Shown: piece after piece, positions 46,919 through 59,600 of the stretch
How positions within the stretch are numbered: position 1 is the first letter of the stretch
How the letters are laid out: each line of letters begins with the position of its first letter
Assembly: GCF_000972845.2 (NCBI RefSeq)
Contig: NC_040016.1
Location: 10,250,701 to 10,314,700 of the forward strand
Source of the DNA: Larimichthys crocea
Taxonomy: Eukaryota; Chordata; Actinopteri; Sciaenidae
DNA length: 64,000 bases
Direction of reading: 5' to 3'
Position numbers and translations under genes: made by a program
Notes under the pieces: model-generated
Database searches by the model: none
Told to the model about the DNA's origin: nothing
The model's input: only the letters and a program-made list of their open reading frames with translations

Positions 46919-47338
46919 TAGTAATCTGGTAGGTAGAGGTAGTAGGTAGGTAGACAGATAGATAGATAGATAGATAGATGATAGATGATAGATAGATAGA
47001 TAGATAGATAGATGATAGATAGATAGATAGATAGATAGAGACAACATAAGAATAAAAATATAAAGAACAAACTATACATAATAAATATCAAAATAGCAAT
47101 AGTAAATAATAATTTGTACAACAGTATATACAGCAAATTGGCAGTGTTGGATTGATGCAAAGTTCTCGGATATGTTTATTAGTGCATGTTTTACTCAGGA
47201 TGTCAACACCATTTATATAAAGACTGTTAATAATTGTATGTTTCATTCTGATTTTCATCAATTCTATGGAATTTATTACTGAGCTAAATTCTTTAAATTT
47301 TACAGGGAATGCCTTCTGTGTAAGAAAGTCTTCATAAT
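46693..47338. repeat. Direct duplication flanking a GATA microsatellite
   Basis: Copy 1 (46693-46849) and copy 2 (47161-47338) share GATATGTTTATTAGTGCATG, ATTCTATGGAATTTATTACT and CTTCTGTGTAAGAAAGTCTT in the same order; copy 2 has an extra 19 bp. A GATA/TAGG tetranucleotide array of about 190 bp (46848-47038) lies between them, followed by a piece (47039-47080) of the foldback element seen at 11785. Confidence 0.85.
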
Positions 47339-47339
47339 T

Positions 47340-47671
47340 AAGTAGTTGGCCATCAGGGTTACATCGCGGGCTTGCAGTTTGATCCTGTTGTTGTGTGCAT
47401 AATTCGTCACCGTCGAGTACGCGCAAGCGCGTGGACGAGCTCCCCAAGACCAACCAGGAGCGAGGATCAGGCGCGTTCACGTCCACGGATCGAGGACGCA
47501 GCAGCTAAAAGCTAAACGGGCAGCAGTGCTACCAGGCCTCAGATTATTCACGGAGTCCACCGTCGTTCATTTTGTTCCAGGCGGACCTCCGACCGGCAGG
47601 GGATTAAGAAAAAAACGTGCGAGATCATATATATATATATATGTGTGTGGAGGGGGGAAGAATAGCGCAAG
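47340..47671 (+). promoter_or_regulatory. spen: Presumed spen promoter and 5' untranslated region
   Basis: The sequence turns GC- and CpG-rich from about 47400 (GCGCAAGCGCGT, GGCGCGTTCACG) up to the start codon. An AT run (47631-47643) lies 30-40 bases upstream of the ATG. TTAGC/GCTAAC words continue into intron 1 (47827-47865 and 48027-48300). Confidence 0.5.
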
Positions 47672-50618
47672 ATGGTTCGGGAAACCAGACACCTTTGGGT
47701 GGGAAATTTACCCGAACACGTCCGAGAGGAGAAGATCGTGGAGCATTTTAAACGGTAGGTTACGCAAGAGGAAGCCCGCTGTTTGGCTCGTGAGAGCAGC
47801 GCGGGCTAAAGCCGCGAGCAGAGCAACCGTTAGCCTGCGACTGGTGCTAACGCGGCTAACGGCTAAGTTTATTATTTATTTTTAAGTTTTTAACGTGTGC
47901 TCACACTGCAGCACGACGGTATCCGTTAAGTCGAAATGTGGAGACTTAAGAAGCGCTTCAGTGTTTGTGTTTAAAATATTTGGCTTAACTTTTTTTTTTT
48001 TTTTTTTTTGCTAAGTGGCTAGGTCTGTTAGCCGCGGAGCTACACACCCCAACCGACCAACCAACCGACCATTTTGTGGGAAGTCAAGACGTTTTCATAA
48101 TCCGTGCAAGCGGGCGGATGTTAGCCTCAAATAACATGATAAAACTTGGATTATTTCAGCCACACGGAGACGTCTGATACACAACAGTAGCCCTGTGTTT
48201 ACCCGTGAGCATATTTATGTGTATAAAACCTGAAATAAACCGATCATTGATCCCCCCCCCCCTAAACGGGCTGATAATCAAACGTTAGCCAGTCGTTGAG
48301 CTGCTTGACGTCGCTATACTTAAAAAAAAAACTCCGACATACTCTCGATTTATGTCATTTAAACGTCAGGTTTTACTCTTGTTTACAAGCCAAAGAGATA
48401 ACAACATAAACTTGTGTGCTCCCCCCGCGTTTAAAGACATGTATCATATGCTGTGCGAGTTTAAAGCTACTCGAGTAACTCATCCGTAACACAACAAACA
48501 TGACATCCAGGCTCCTTTAACGAGAGCTGACGCTTCACCGCATTACTAATTAGTGGTTTGAGGTGGGACATATGATGCCTTTTTTATAGTTTATTTGCAG
48601 TCTAAGATAAATATAAGGACTTTGAAGTTGTAACACTACCAAACAATATTTGCATATTGTTTGCAGACACTGTTTTTTGTTCATTCCTGTGTGGTCAGCT
48701 AAAAGAAAACATCAGTGGGAACTTGCTTTGGTTTCTAATTTGAGGCCATTCTTATCATTACTAGTTTGCTTATAGTATCAGTGCCTCTCCTCTGGCACAC
48801 ACAGGGAAAAACAGCTGCCCTAACCCCTATTGTTGGCTGTTGTATATGTAATTTCCTCCTTTGTTTTCATTGTAATTCTCTCTCAGGTATGGGCGAGTGG
48901 AAAGTGTTAAAGTGCTGCGGAAGCGAGGGTCAGAGGGTGGTGTTGCAGCCTTTGTGGATTTTGTGGATATCAAAAGTGCGCAGAAGGCTCACAATGCTGT
49001 CAACAAGATGGGAGACAGGGACCTTCGGACTGACTACAATGAACCCGGGTCAGTGCCTAGTGCTGTTCGGGGCCTTGAAGACAGCTCCCCCTCGAGCAGT
49101 CGAGACGTTACAGGATTCTCTAGGGGAACAGTTGGTCCAGTGTTTGGTCCACCTGTGTCCCTTCACACCAGAGAGGGACGTTATGAACGGAGAATAGATG
49201 GGTAAGTGGACACGGCCTCCCCTTAAAATCCAGGGGTGTAAAAAAAAAAACCTAAACACATAGTGGGGGTTATTCGTGAGGGATATGTGCCTCAAGGGGG
49301 TTATACAAAGGTAATTAGGGATCGTTCCACTTTTCATCATAATTGACTCGCCTTTCCCATGGGATCTAAGTAAATTAACTACACATTATCATTTGGTAAG
49401 GTAACTATAATTCAAGGTTTGACATCTGGTTTGGATATTACATCTGTGAGGAATATCCTGGTGAGTTTTGGATTTATTACATTTTGTGGGAAACTACCTT
49501 GGGGAGCTTTTGGATATATTTTAAAACATTTTCCTCCTAAATATCGGATCTAACCTTGATTTTTACTTGGAATCGCTCGAAACTGGAAGTAACTCCCTAT
49601 AATGAAGGAAGTAAATCCCTATTATGAAGGATGTACTTTTCTTTGAAGAATCTATTCAGGCAACATGTAATTACTCCAAGGATCTCCCATCTCGGGTTGT
49701 CAATTGTTTTTTCCTCTTGGCAACAGCTGATGGCTGGACTACTTTTACCATTTTTTTCCATTTGTGGGTACGGCCTTTGGATTAAAGTTTTTTTAACAAG
49801 CGGATGGAAGAACTTTATGTTTTTATATATCACAAGAGAGACAGAATTAGTGCGTATGTCTTAGGCTATTTTAGGATAAGATTAACTATACATAATAAAC
49901 ATGTTTTGTCCAAAATATGGAAGCTACATTAAGAAGACTTTGCAAGAACACAGAGGATCCCAAACAACCAACCAGCTATGTTTGTGGAGCTATTCTTGTT
50001 TTGGATTGATGGCCATGAAGACACACGAAGACCGCATAGTTGGGATGTATCCACCTGGATGTACGCGATACCGATACCCCATGTTGGATGTACTGACGCG
50101 GACCCTAGTATGGATAGGTGTAGCCGCCATGCGTTTGGATTACTCGAGAGTGGATGTAGCTGTGTGAGGCGTCAGTGAGGAGAAGAGCGCTCCGAGTATG
50201 TCACAGGGAGCGGAAGACAACTTTTTCAGAGTAACTTGAAACATTACTACAAAAGTCGAAGCCTTCCCATACGTACGTCTGATGAGATCCATGGATTGTG
50301 GAATTATGTCATTCCTATGAGCCTGTGAGGATTTTATGCGCTGTGATCATAGTGTCTGCGAGTCTACAAGCTTGATGGTGTGATGTCGGTGGAATACATT
50401 TTTTTACCTTTCTGTTTATTTAAGTGAAGTGAACTTTTTGGAACATACTACGTCCTCATACTGCAAGTCAAGACTGATCGAGCTGGATCTATTTTCTATT
50501 CGGGCATCAACTTACTCGTATAGTCAACCTGGAATGCGCTGAATTACCCTGAAGTTCATCATCTTTTTTTTTTTCTTTCCAATCCATATTTATTCACTAA
50601 GGTCTTATGTTCCTCTAG

Positions 50619-50650
<32 letters not shown>

Positions 50651-53600
50651 TGTCCTGAAATCCATAAAGAGGTCCATTTCTGTGATTGTTTTGTTTTTCC
50701 CTTTTTCCATCCAGTGAAGAGAATTAAGTAGCCTAACTGGATTATACATCAACAATCTACTGGCCTGGTGCTCCACAGTATTTGAAGATAACGTGCAGTG
50801 CGATTCAAGAGAACCGTTTTTGCCTAATTAGATCAATTGATTTTTCCCCTTGGTTTTTCATTCGGGCTCTCACATTCTGACCACCTAGATTTTATTTGGA
50901 TTAGTTTCGGTAACTTCTTTTCCAAAAGGTTGGTATTTCTCTGCCCTCTGCATATTTTCTTTCTCTAACCTTCCTTTAGTGCTTTGTCTAATATTAGGTT
51001 TTGCACTGCTTTTAGGGAAAATATTTATTTGAGAATAAAAAAAATATATATATACATACGATAAAATGCATATATTAAAAAAAATATATGCATTATTTAT
51101 TTAAGTGCCTCTATTTTCCAGCATCACACAAGTACTACAAAGTATTATTTTTACATTGAATACGTTGATCTGAACACTGCATGGCATTTTAAATTTCCGT
51201 ACCACGGAGCTCCTTGATAGGACACTTGTCCAGTTTAATATTTTAAAAATGTTTTTGATATTTTCTTTTTCATAATAGTTCATGAACAGTCAGCCTCTGA
51301 AAACAACTCCCCTGGACGTCTGGAGGAGCCAAATGTGCTCAGTGTCTTTGCAAATGAAAGTTATTGAAGACTACAATCAGCATTGCTGAATTATGTGTCT
51401 GTATGATTAGATCAACAAAATGAAACAAAGAAGATTCTAGTGACTTTCAAAGTCTGGGGCGGCTTTGTTTCATGTGACTGTTTATGAATTTACATTATAG
51501 AAACTTGTGCTTGTTAATTGTTTTGTTGCTCTCCGTAAATAAAATGTTGTAGCCTGCAGACAATATAGAGATCAGAGCAGCATCCATAGTATTTACAGAC
51601 AGTGCCAGCATTTCACAGATTGACCCCATTATGTCACGCCTTGAAGAGTCAAATTATTAATCTTATGTGTTGTGAGGAATTTGGGTTTTGTGTTTAGAAG
51701 CATTGTTTAAGTACTTCTCTTGTGCCTAAAACCAGAACGAGAAACCCTCAAAATATGAAAATATCATGCAACTTTTGTCATAAAACTTAAAAACAAAAAA
51801 AGCAGTTCTCTCTCTTACTAAGCACTTACTTCGTCTTGATTGACAAACTGGACCCACATAGAAGAGACCAGTGTTTGTTTTTGATGGTAACAAATCAAAA
51901 ATTGACAAATTAATTTTGCCAAGGCAAGAATGACAACCTCTCTACATTTAAAAATACTGGCACTGCTCTTTATACCAGTATTAGGCAATTTAAATTGATC
52001 CCAGATCTTATCTGGCCTGCTCTCAGCTGTGTTCTTGCAGCCATTTGGATTTTGACTATTGTGAATTTTTATGTAAAAATAGACTAACCATGAATCATAG
52101 TAATTTCTTCTCCCTCTCTACCTTGTTCTTATTTCACAGTAGCTCAGAAAGCCGTGAACGTGCATATGATCACAGCCCATATGGACACCATGAACGCAGT
52201 GGCACTTTCGACAGACAGCGTCACTACAACGCTGATTATTACAGAGATCGTTCTATGTTTGCTGCCGCTGGCCCAGGGAGCAGTGCTATTGGGGGAAGCT
52301 TTGAGGCGTCAGACCCACATTTTGACTCTAGAATTCGAGACCCCTTCACTCTTACTAATTCTACAAGACGTGACCTATACAGAGATGACCGAGGGCGACG
52401 TGTTGATAGAACCTACCATCACCGTCGGAGCCGATCATCTCATTCCTCACAGTCGAGGCACCCTTCCCCACAACGGACCACAGGACAAACCCCCAAAACT
52501 CCTCATTCCCCGAAAAGACCTCCTCTGTCCCCTGGGAGAGGCCCACGATCTCGATCCCGGAGCAGATCTTCAAGCTCTGATTCTGTCAGCAGCACCAGCA
52601 GCACGGGCAGCGGCAGGTGTGACATTTGTTTTATGATATTAACGCTTTATGTTTCATGTGGTTGTTATTGACTGGATGAATACATCGATGCACAAACCAT
52701 CACTGGGTATACACAAATGCTTTATTGTCTCAGACTGACAAGTGACTAATTATTGTTCTGTGGTGTTCTGAAAACAGCGATTCAAACAGCAGCTCAAGTG
52801 ATGGTTCTCGGGCGCGCTCTGTTCAGTCGTCAGCTACACATGCACCAGCTCAGTCTTCTATGGTGCTTGACTCTGATGAGCCACGCAGAAGCTTTGGGAT
52901 AAAAGTACAAAACCTACCAGTGCGCTCCACAGGTGAGTTTCTACACAGCCTTTCAAAGACTTTAATGGTTGCTAGGTTAAATATCTTTTACATTCCCAGG
53001 CCTGATAAAATTGTTCCTGTCAATAATATATTTTACCAACCTCAAATGAATATACACACTATTATATATAATATATTTCAATCTTTTCAGTCCTATTTCA
53101 TGTTCTGACAATGAAATGTATAGATGGTGCAATAAAGATGAAATTTATATTTAGCATTTAAAATTGTCATTCACCTTTGTTTATTTTTGTCTTGAGCTTA
53201 ATTTTGTCTTCTTGGTTGCTTTATTACATTTATCAGAACCTATTTTATTTACTGTTATTTTGGTAGCTTTGATAGCTTTACCCAGAGGAAAAAAAACCTG
53301 TCCAGTTATCTGTTTTTGCCTCTTTTTGAGGATGGCATTTTGATTTTTTTTTTTTCCCTTCACAGACACAAGTTTAAAAGATGGACTTTTCCATGAATTC
53401 AAGAAACATGGGAAAGTGACCTCAGTGCAGATACATGGAGCATCAGAAGACCGCTATGGTTTGGTGTTCTTTAGACAGCAGGAGGATCAGGAGAAAGCCC
53501 TTACTGTCTCCAAAGGAAAACTGTTCTTTGGCATGCTTATTGAAGTCACTGCCTGGAATGGTCCCGGTAAGTCATGACAAATAAACAGTATAATGTATAA

Positions 53601-56600
53601 CAGTATTGTGAAGAATACTTGATTTGATTATTTAAAAAATAATAATAGAGAATATGAGCTTGATATAGTAGTATGTCAGTAATAATGATAAACCTCTTCC
53701 TCTCCCAGAAACAGAGAGTGAAAATGAATTCAGGCCCTTGGATGGACGAATAGATGAGTTCCACCCAAAGGCCACAAGGACACTGTTTATAGGCAACCTT
53801 GAGAAGACCACCAGTTACCAACAGCTCCTTGACATTTTTCAACGCTTTGGAGAAATTGTGGTATGCTACAATTTGACTATATACTGCAAATTGGTACATG
53901 TTACATATGTTAAGGGATTCTCATTGATCTGATCTGATCTGATTCTGCCTTTTCTCCACCAGGACATTGACATCAAGAAAGTAAATGGAGTTCCCCAGTA
54001 TGCCTTTGTGCAATATTCTGATATTGCAAGTGTCTGTAAAGCCATTAAGAAGATGGATGGAGAGTATCTGGGGAGCAACAGACTAAAGGTAGTGAACAAA
54101 AACAATAATAACATTTCTGATCTGTATAGGTTGTCAGTTTAATGTCTTTCTGTTTTTATATAACACGTATGTTTTTCTATTTCTCCTTGAAGCTTGGGTT
54201 TGGGAAAAGTATGCCCACAACATGTGTTTGGCTAGATGGTCTGGCAACCAGTATTACAGAGCAATACCTCACTCGGCATTTCTGCCGCTATGGACATGTA
54301 GTTAAGGTAAGGTGTTATAGTTTCTCTTGCTTACACAGCTTTAGACTCTACTACTGTGTAGTTTTCAGAACTCTAATTATATCTTTTTGTCCTGTTTAAG
54401 GTTGTTTTTGATAGATTGAAAGGGATGGCCCTCATCTTGTACAACAACACAGATTTTGCTCAGGCAGCTGTAAGGGAGACCAAAGGTTGGAAGATTGGTG
54501 GCAATAAAATAAAGGTAAACAATGTCAGTTATTGGTATGATTTTCATGTATGTATGTATTTATGTCTTTTAACAACTTTATTTTTTCAAATTTATTTGTG
54601 AAAGGTGGATTTTGCAAGTCAAGAGAGTCAGATGGCATTCTACCGATCTATGCAGGCATCTGGTCAAGACATTAGAGACTTCTATGAAATTCCTCCTGAA
54701 CGACGGTAAATTGCCCATATTTTGAATTGCATGCAATTGATAATGTCTACAGCTAAGTATATATTTTTTTAAATGTAACAGGTTAAAATAACAGTATTTA
54801 TAAGGTGGCTGGTTTGAACCATGCTTTGAATTCATTGCTTTTCTCTTCCCATTCTCTCTCTTCACTCTACAGAGAGGAACGCAGACCTCCATACCATGAA
54901 TTTACAGCAGAAAGGGCTTACTACGAGAATATACGAACCCCTGGTCTCTATCCAGAGGATGCTCGAAGAGACTACGCTGCTCGCAGCAGAGAGCGTTTTC
55001 CTGAACTGGAACACTATCAGGGGGATCACTTTGACCCACGTTATCATGAAGACCCAAGAGACTACAGGGACTATAGAGACCCCTTTGAGCAAGACATCCG
55101 AAAATACACATATATTCAAAGGGAGAGAGAAAGAGAGCGGGAGCGGTTTGAGGCTGACCGCAGCAGGTGGAGCCCTTCACATCCAAGGCGACCTGTTACT
55201 CCTACAGTATCGCCTTCACCATCTGAGCGTGCTCCCAGAGATTCAGAACGACGGGTTTACAGCCAGTCCTCTGAGCGAAGTGGTAGTGTAAGCTCAATGT
55301 CACCACCACACTTTGACAAATCTGAAAAGACCCTGCTTGAACATGCCTCGAAGAGTGACAAGAGTGAAAAGACCAGTCAACCGGATCGTGTTGCAGGTGC
55401 TGAGAAAACCAAACGTGCAAAACGAAAAGAGAAAGGTGACAAAGACAAAGCTGAGAAGATTAAATCAAGAAAAGCAAAGGGGCAATCCCCATCCAACCCA
55501 ATACCTGAATCAGAGCTTGAGACTGGTTTTGATGGTGCGTCCGGAAGAGGAAGGGGATCAGATCAAGATGCTCATGAAAGGCAGAAATCTAAGGGGGACA
55601 GTGACTCTCTTACAGGAAATCAATTGTCAAGTGCTCATCATGACTCCGTAAAAAGTGAAAGGTCTGAAATGAGTAAAAGTGAGAATTCAGACTTGGATGG
55701 AAAAAATCGACTCAAGAAACATCTAAAGTCTGATCCTGGAAATGATGGGAAAGATTCCTCCATCGATTCAGATTGCCATGCTGCGAAAAAAAGGCGCTTT
55801 GCTGATTCCGGTGGAAGGAATATTCGTCAGAAGAGAAGCAGGCATGAAGAAGAGGACGGTATTCAATCCGCTGATTTTGGTGCCAGTGCCTCGTTTTTGA
55901 AAGAGTCAGATACTGAAAAACACAAAGACTCACAACGAAGAGATTCAAGACTTAAACCTGACAAAAGTGGCACTCAGAAGGAGGGTCAAGAGGACCTTAG
56001 AGGACAAAGAGAGAAATCAGAGGGATCTTTAGACCCACTGGAGTCAAAACGACATCCAGGGCACACTTCATCCAGAAGGTTTTCACATGAGGGAATTACA
56101 GACCAAAGCAGCATCAGAGATCAAGAACACCATGCTTCTTTCAAATTTGGTACTCAGAATGCTGACACAGACAAAAGTGCTAAGAACAAGGAGGACCATG
56201 TTGACATTGACCTCTCTCAAAGTTACCGCAAGCAAATGGAACAAAATAGACGGTTGCACCAACAGCAACAGCAGCGCGAGTCTGACAAACCAGACAAACC
56301 TGGAAGTCCCCAAGAAAGTGAAACAGAGGACTTGGAACATCGCAGTCTTGTGCATGAGGTTGGTAAACCACCTGAGGATGTCACAGATAATTTCCCATCT
56401 CACAAACTAAAGAAACTAGACCAATTTGACACTGACTCCGGGATTAAGAAGGAGCGTGTCTACAGGAGCTTCAGACAAAAAAGTGAAGATCCTGACTGGA
56501 ATAGCAGTGCCTCTCCGGGACATCAGCACTTCTCTCACCATGCAGATGTGGACTTTGTGGATCCTTCTCAGAAAGAGTTAAGTAGAAATGAGGAAAAAAT

Positions 56601-59600
56601 TCACCCTGATCTGGAGCTATTAGTCAAAAGGACGCATAACACACAGGTAAACAAGCCAAACACTCCTTTACTTAGTGTGGAAGAAGAGCAACAAAAGAGA
56701 TGGGAGAGCAGAGTTAAACAAGACTTGTTACCCGACCTGAACTTTTCTAGAAGTCTTAGCAAAAACATTCACAATCGCAAGCGTTTGGAATATGGTATTT
56801 GGCATGACTTGGAGCCTGGGGAAGTACGATCTGATCCTGAGGAGGAAAGAGATCCCAAACCACACTCTCCTGTGCCCTCAACATCTATGCCTTTTTCAGA
56901 GAGGCCAAGAGTTGACAGGTTTTCAGACCCCAAACTAGCCCATCTTGAAAGGAACAAATTCTGCTCCTATGCACTTGACCAGACCATCACACCTGATACA
57001 AAGGCTCTGCTTGAACGTGCAAAATCTCTCTCATCTTCCAGAGAAGATAACTGGTCATTTTTAGATTATGATTCTCAATTTGCAAGTTTGCGCAACAGAA
57101 AGGATACTGAGAAGGTAGAATCTGCACCAAGACCTACACCCTCCTGGTACATGAAAAAGAAAAAGATTCGCATTGGATCTGAAGACAAACTTGATGACAG
57201 GAAGGAGGAGCCTAAGCCGGAGGAACAAGAACGCAGGGAACTATTTGCTTCCCGCTTCCTTCACAGCCCCGTCTTTGAGCTGGATTCCAGACGACTTCAA
57301 CACTTGGAACGCAAACATGAAGAACCTGAGCATACACAAAACCAGCAGTCTGGTCAACAAGGCACAGTGGATGGTGAACTTGACTCAGGGCCAGTTGTTC
57401 TTTTCCAGAGTCGTTTTTTGGAACTTACACGACAACAACAACAGAAGAATAAAACCCAACAGCTGCAAGAGGTGAAAGGAGACGCCATGCTCGTGGATGA
57501 GAATAAAGTGGAAAAATCACCTGCTCAAGAGCAACAAGCTTTGCAAACAACAGAATCTGTCACAGAACCAGAAATTAAACCCATCAGTCCTGCTGAAGAC
57601 CCGATTTCTGAACCGCGACTTACACCTACTGCCGTTGCACAATCTGTTGTCAAAAATCTGCCTCCACCAGAAGAGAAATGTGTTGCCTTAAATCCTGCCC
57701 CTGATCCATACTCCACTGTGTCTTTCATAAAGGAAGAGGTAAAAGAAGAGGCAAAAGAAAATGAACCTGTTGTGCCCGTCCACCACCCACCAACTGAGGC
57801 GTCATCTGATTCTGAAACTGCAACCTTAGCAGCAGCGGAACAGAGTTACTTAGTAGATGGATGTAAACTTTCTCCATCTGAGGGGAAATTGGATATTGAT
57901 ATGGAAGATGTAAAACCACCCTCTTCAGAAAAACCACGTCTCAGAGATTCTCAGGAGTTTGTTAGCAGTTCAGAAGCAGAGCTGGATCCTGAGACCACAC
58001 AACAAGAAGTGCCTGATGCCACTAGTCCCATGCCACCAAGTCTGACAGAAGAAGTCGATATAGTCAAGAAAGAGACTTATTCCACTAGCAAAGCAGTAGC
58101 AGAGCCTGAGGAAGTGAAGAAACTTCAAATTAGTAAAGTGTCTATTGATAATGACACAAGTAATGAGCCAACCTCACCCCAGAAAGAGCATAAAACAAAA
58201 GAAATAAAAAATAAAAAGTGCAAACAGTCTCCTGCACAAGTAGCTCCAGTTCCTGTCTTGTCTACCTCTGGTTCTGAGAAACAAGCAACACGCAAAAGTG
58301 AACGCATTGACAAAGAGAAGCTGAAACGTGGATCATCACCAAGAGCTGAAGCAAGGTCTACAGGCAAATCTCCTATCCATGGATCAGATCCTGATATGTT
58401 GGAGCAGAGCATATCATTAGGCAGAGCAAGACGAAGAAATGTTAAATCTGTGTATGCTACCGTGGTTGAAGATGATGTGCCAGTTCGTTATGGAAAGGAA
58501 ACAACAGAGTCACCACGTTCGGCACGAAAGCGAGCTACAGACAAAGATGCAACACAACAAAATACTGAACAGGATCCACCTGCTCCAACCCCTCCAAATA
58601 AACGGGGCCGTCCTCCTAAGAATCGCAAACAAGGTGAGGAGAGTTTAGCAGTTAAAGTAGAAAAATCAAAAATGGACAATAAAGACACAGATTCAAATGA
58701 ATCAGAAAGTGGTGAACGAATTCCAAGAGTGTCAAAAGGGAAAACATCCCCTCATAGCGCAAAGAGTTCATTGAATCAAATGTCTACAGTACCAGGATCT
58801 GGATCAACAAGGAAGGGAGAGAAAACTGAGGTGGCTGAGGATGATGACCAAGAAATGGATTTCACAGATGAAGACTCCTTGGCTTTGCAAGATACATCAA
58901 GTTCATGTAAAGAAGATCTGTTAATAAAAGTTGACCAAAAGAAAGAGGATAAAGGCAAACAAGGAAGAGAACTGGACAGAGATAAAGATGTATTCCATGA
59001 AAAAGCTTGTGAGGGCAAATCAAATGGGCAAGAGACAGATTCCTCAGTGTCGGAAGAGAAACCCACCTCAGAAAAAGACAGGATTGGTAGAGGAAAAACC
59101 AAGTTGACCAGAACTCCAAAGTCTCCTGTCCTCAAGAACCTTAAAATCAGACTAAATGTCGCAGAGGTGAAGGATCTTCTTCAGTTAGGGGATGATGAAC
59201 TTGGAAATCAAGAGGATTCTTCAAAAAAGTTGGGACCTGGTGAGCACAGTGATCATGTTTCAAAATCCACTAATGCTAACAGAGGAGGCTCTGTCAATGA
59301 AGAAAAGGAAAATGCCGCTTCGGAAAAAAAGGATCTCTTGGAAACACCAAAAAACTTAATTTCACAGGAGCTGGAATTGGAGCAGGCTGTGGAGAATATC
59401 GCTAAACTCACTGATCCAGCTTTTCCAACAGAACCACCGACGCCTCCTGTCCCGCCAGCAGAAGTCAAAAGTGACCCAGAGGAGGAAAAACCTTCCAATC
59501 CTGCTAGTGAGACAGAACTCATGGCTGCTATTGACTCAATAACTGCTGATCCAACTGTGTCCTTAACCCAAGCGCCTCCACCAAGTGCTGATGTGGGTTC

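Noticed and set aside
46844..47160. Open frames encoding repeated LSIYLSIY
   Set aside because: They are translations of the GATA microsatellite and not proteins.
53546..53899. 117-codon minus-strand frame
   Set aside because: It is antisense to spen exon 6 and intron 5/6 sequence, with no family resemblance.
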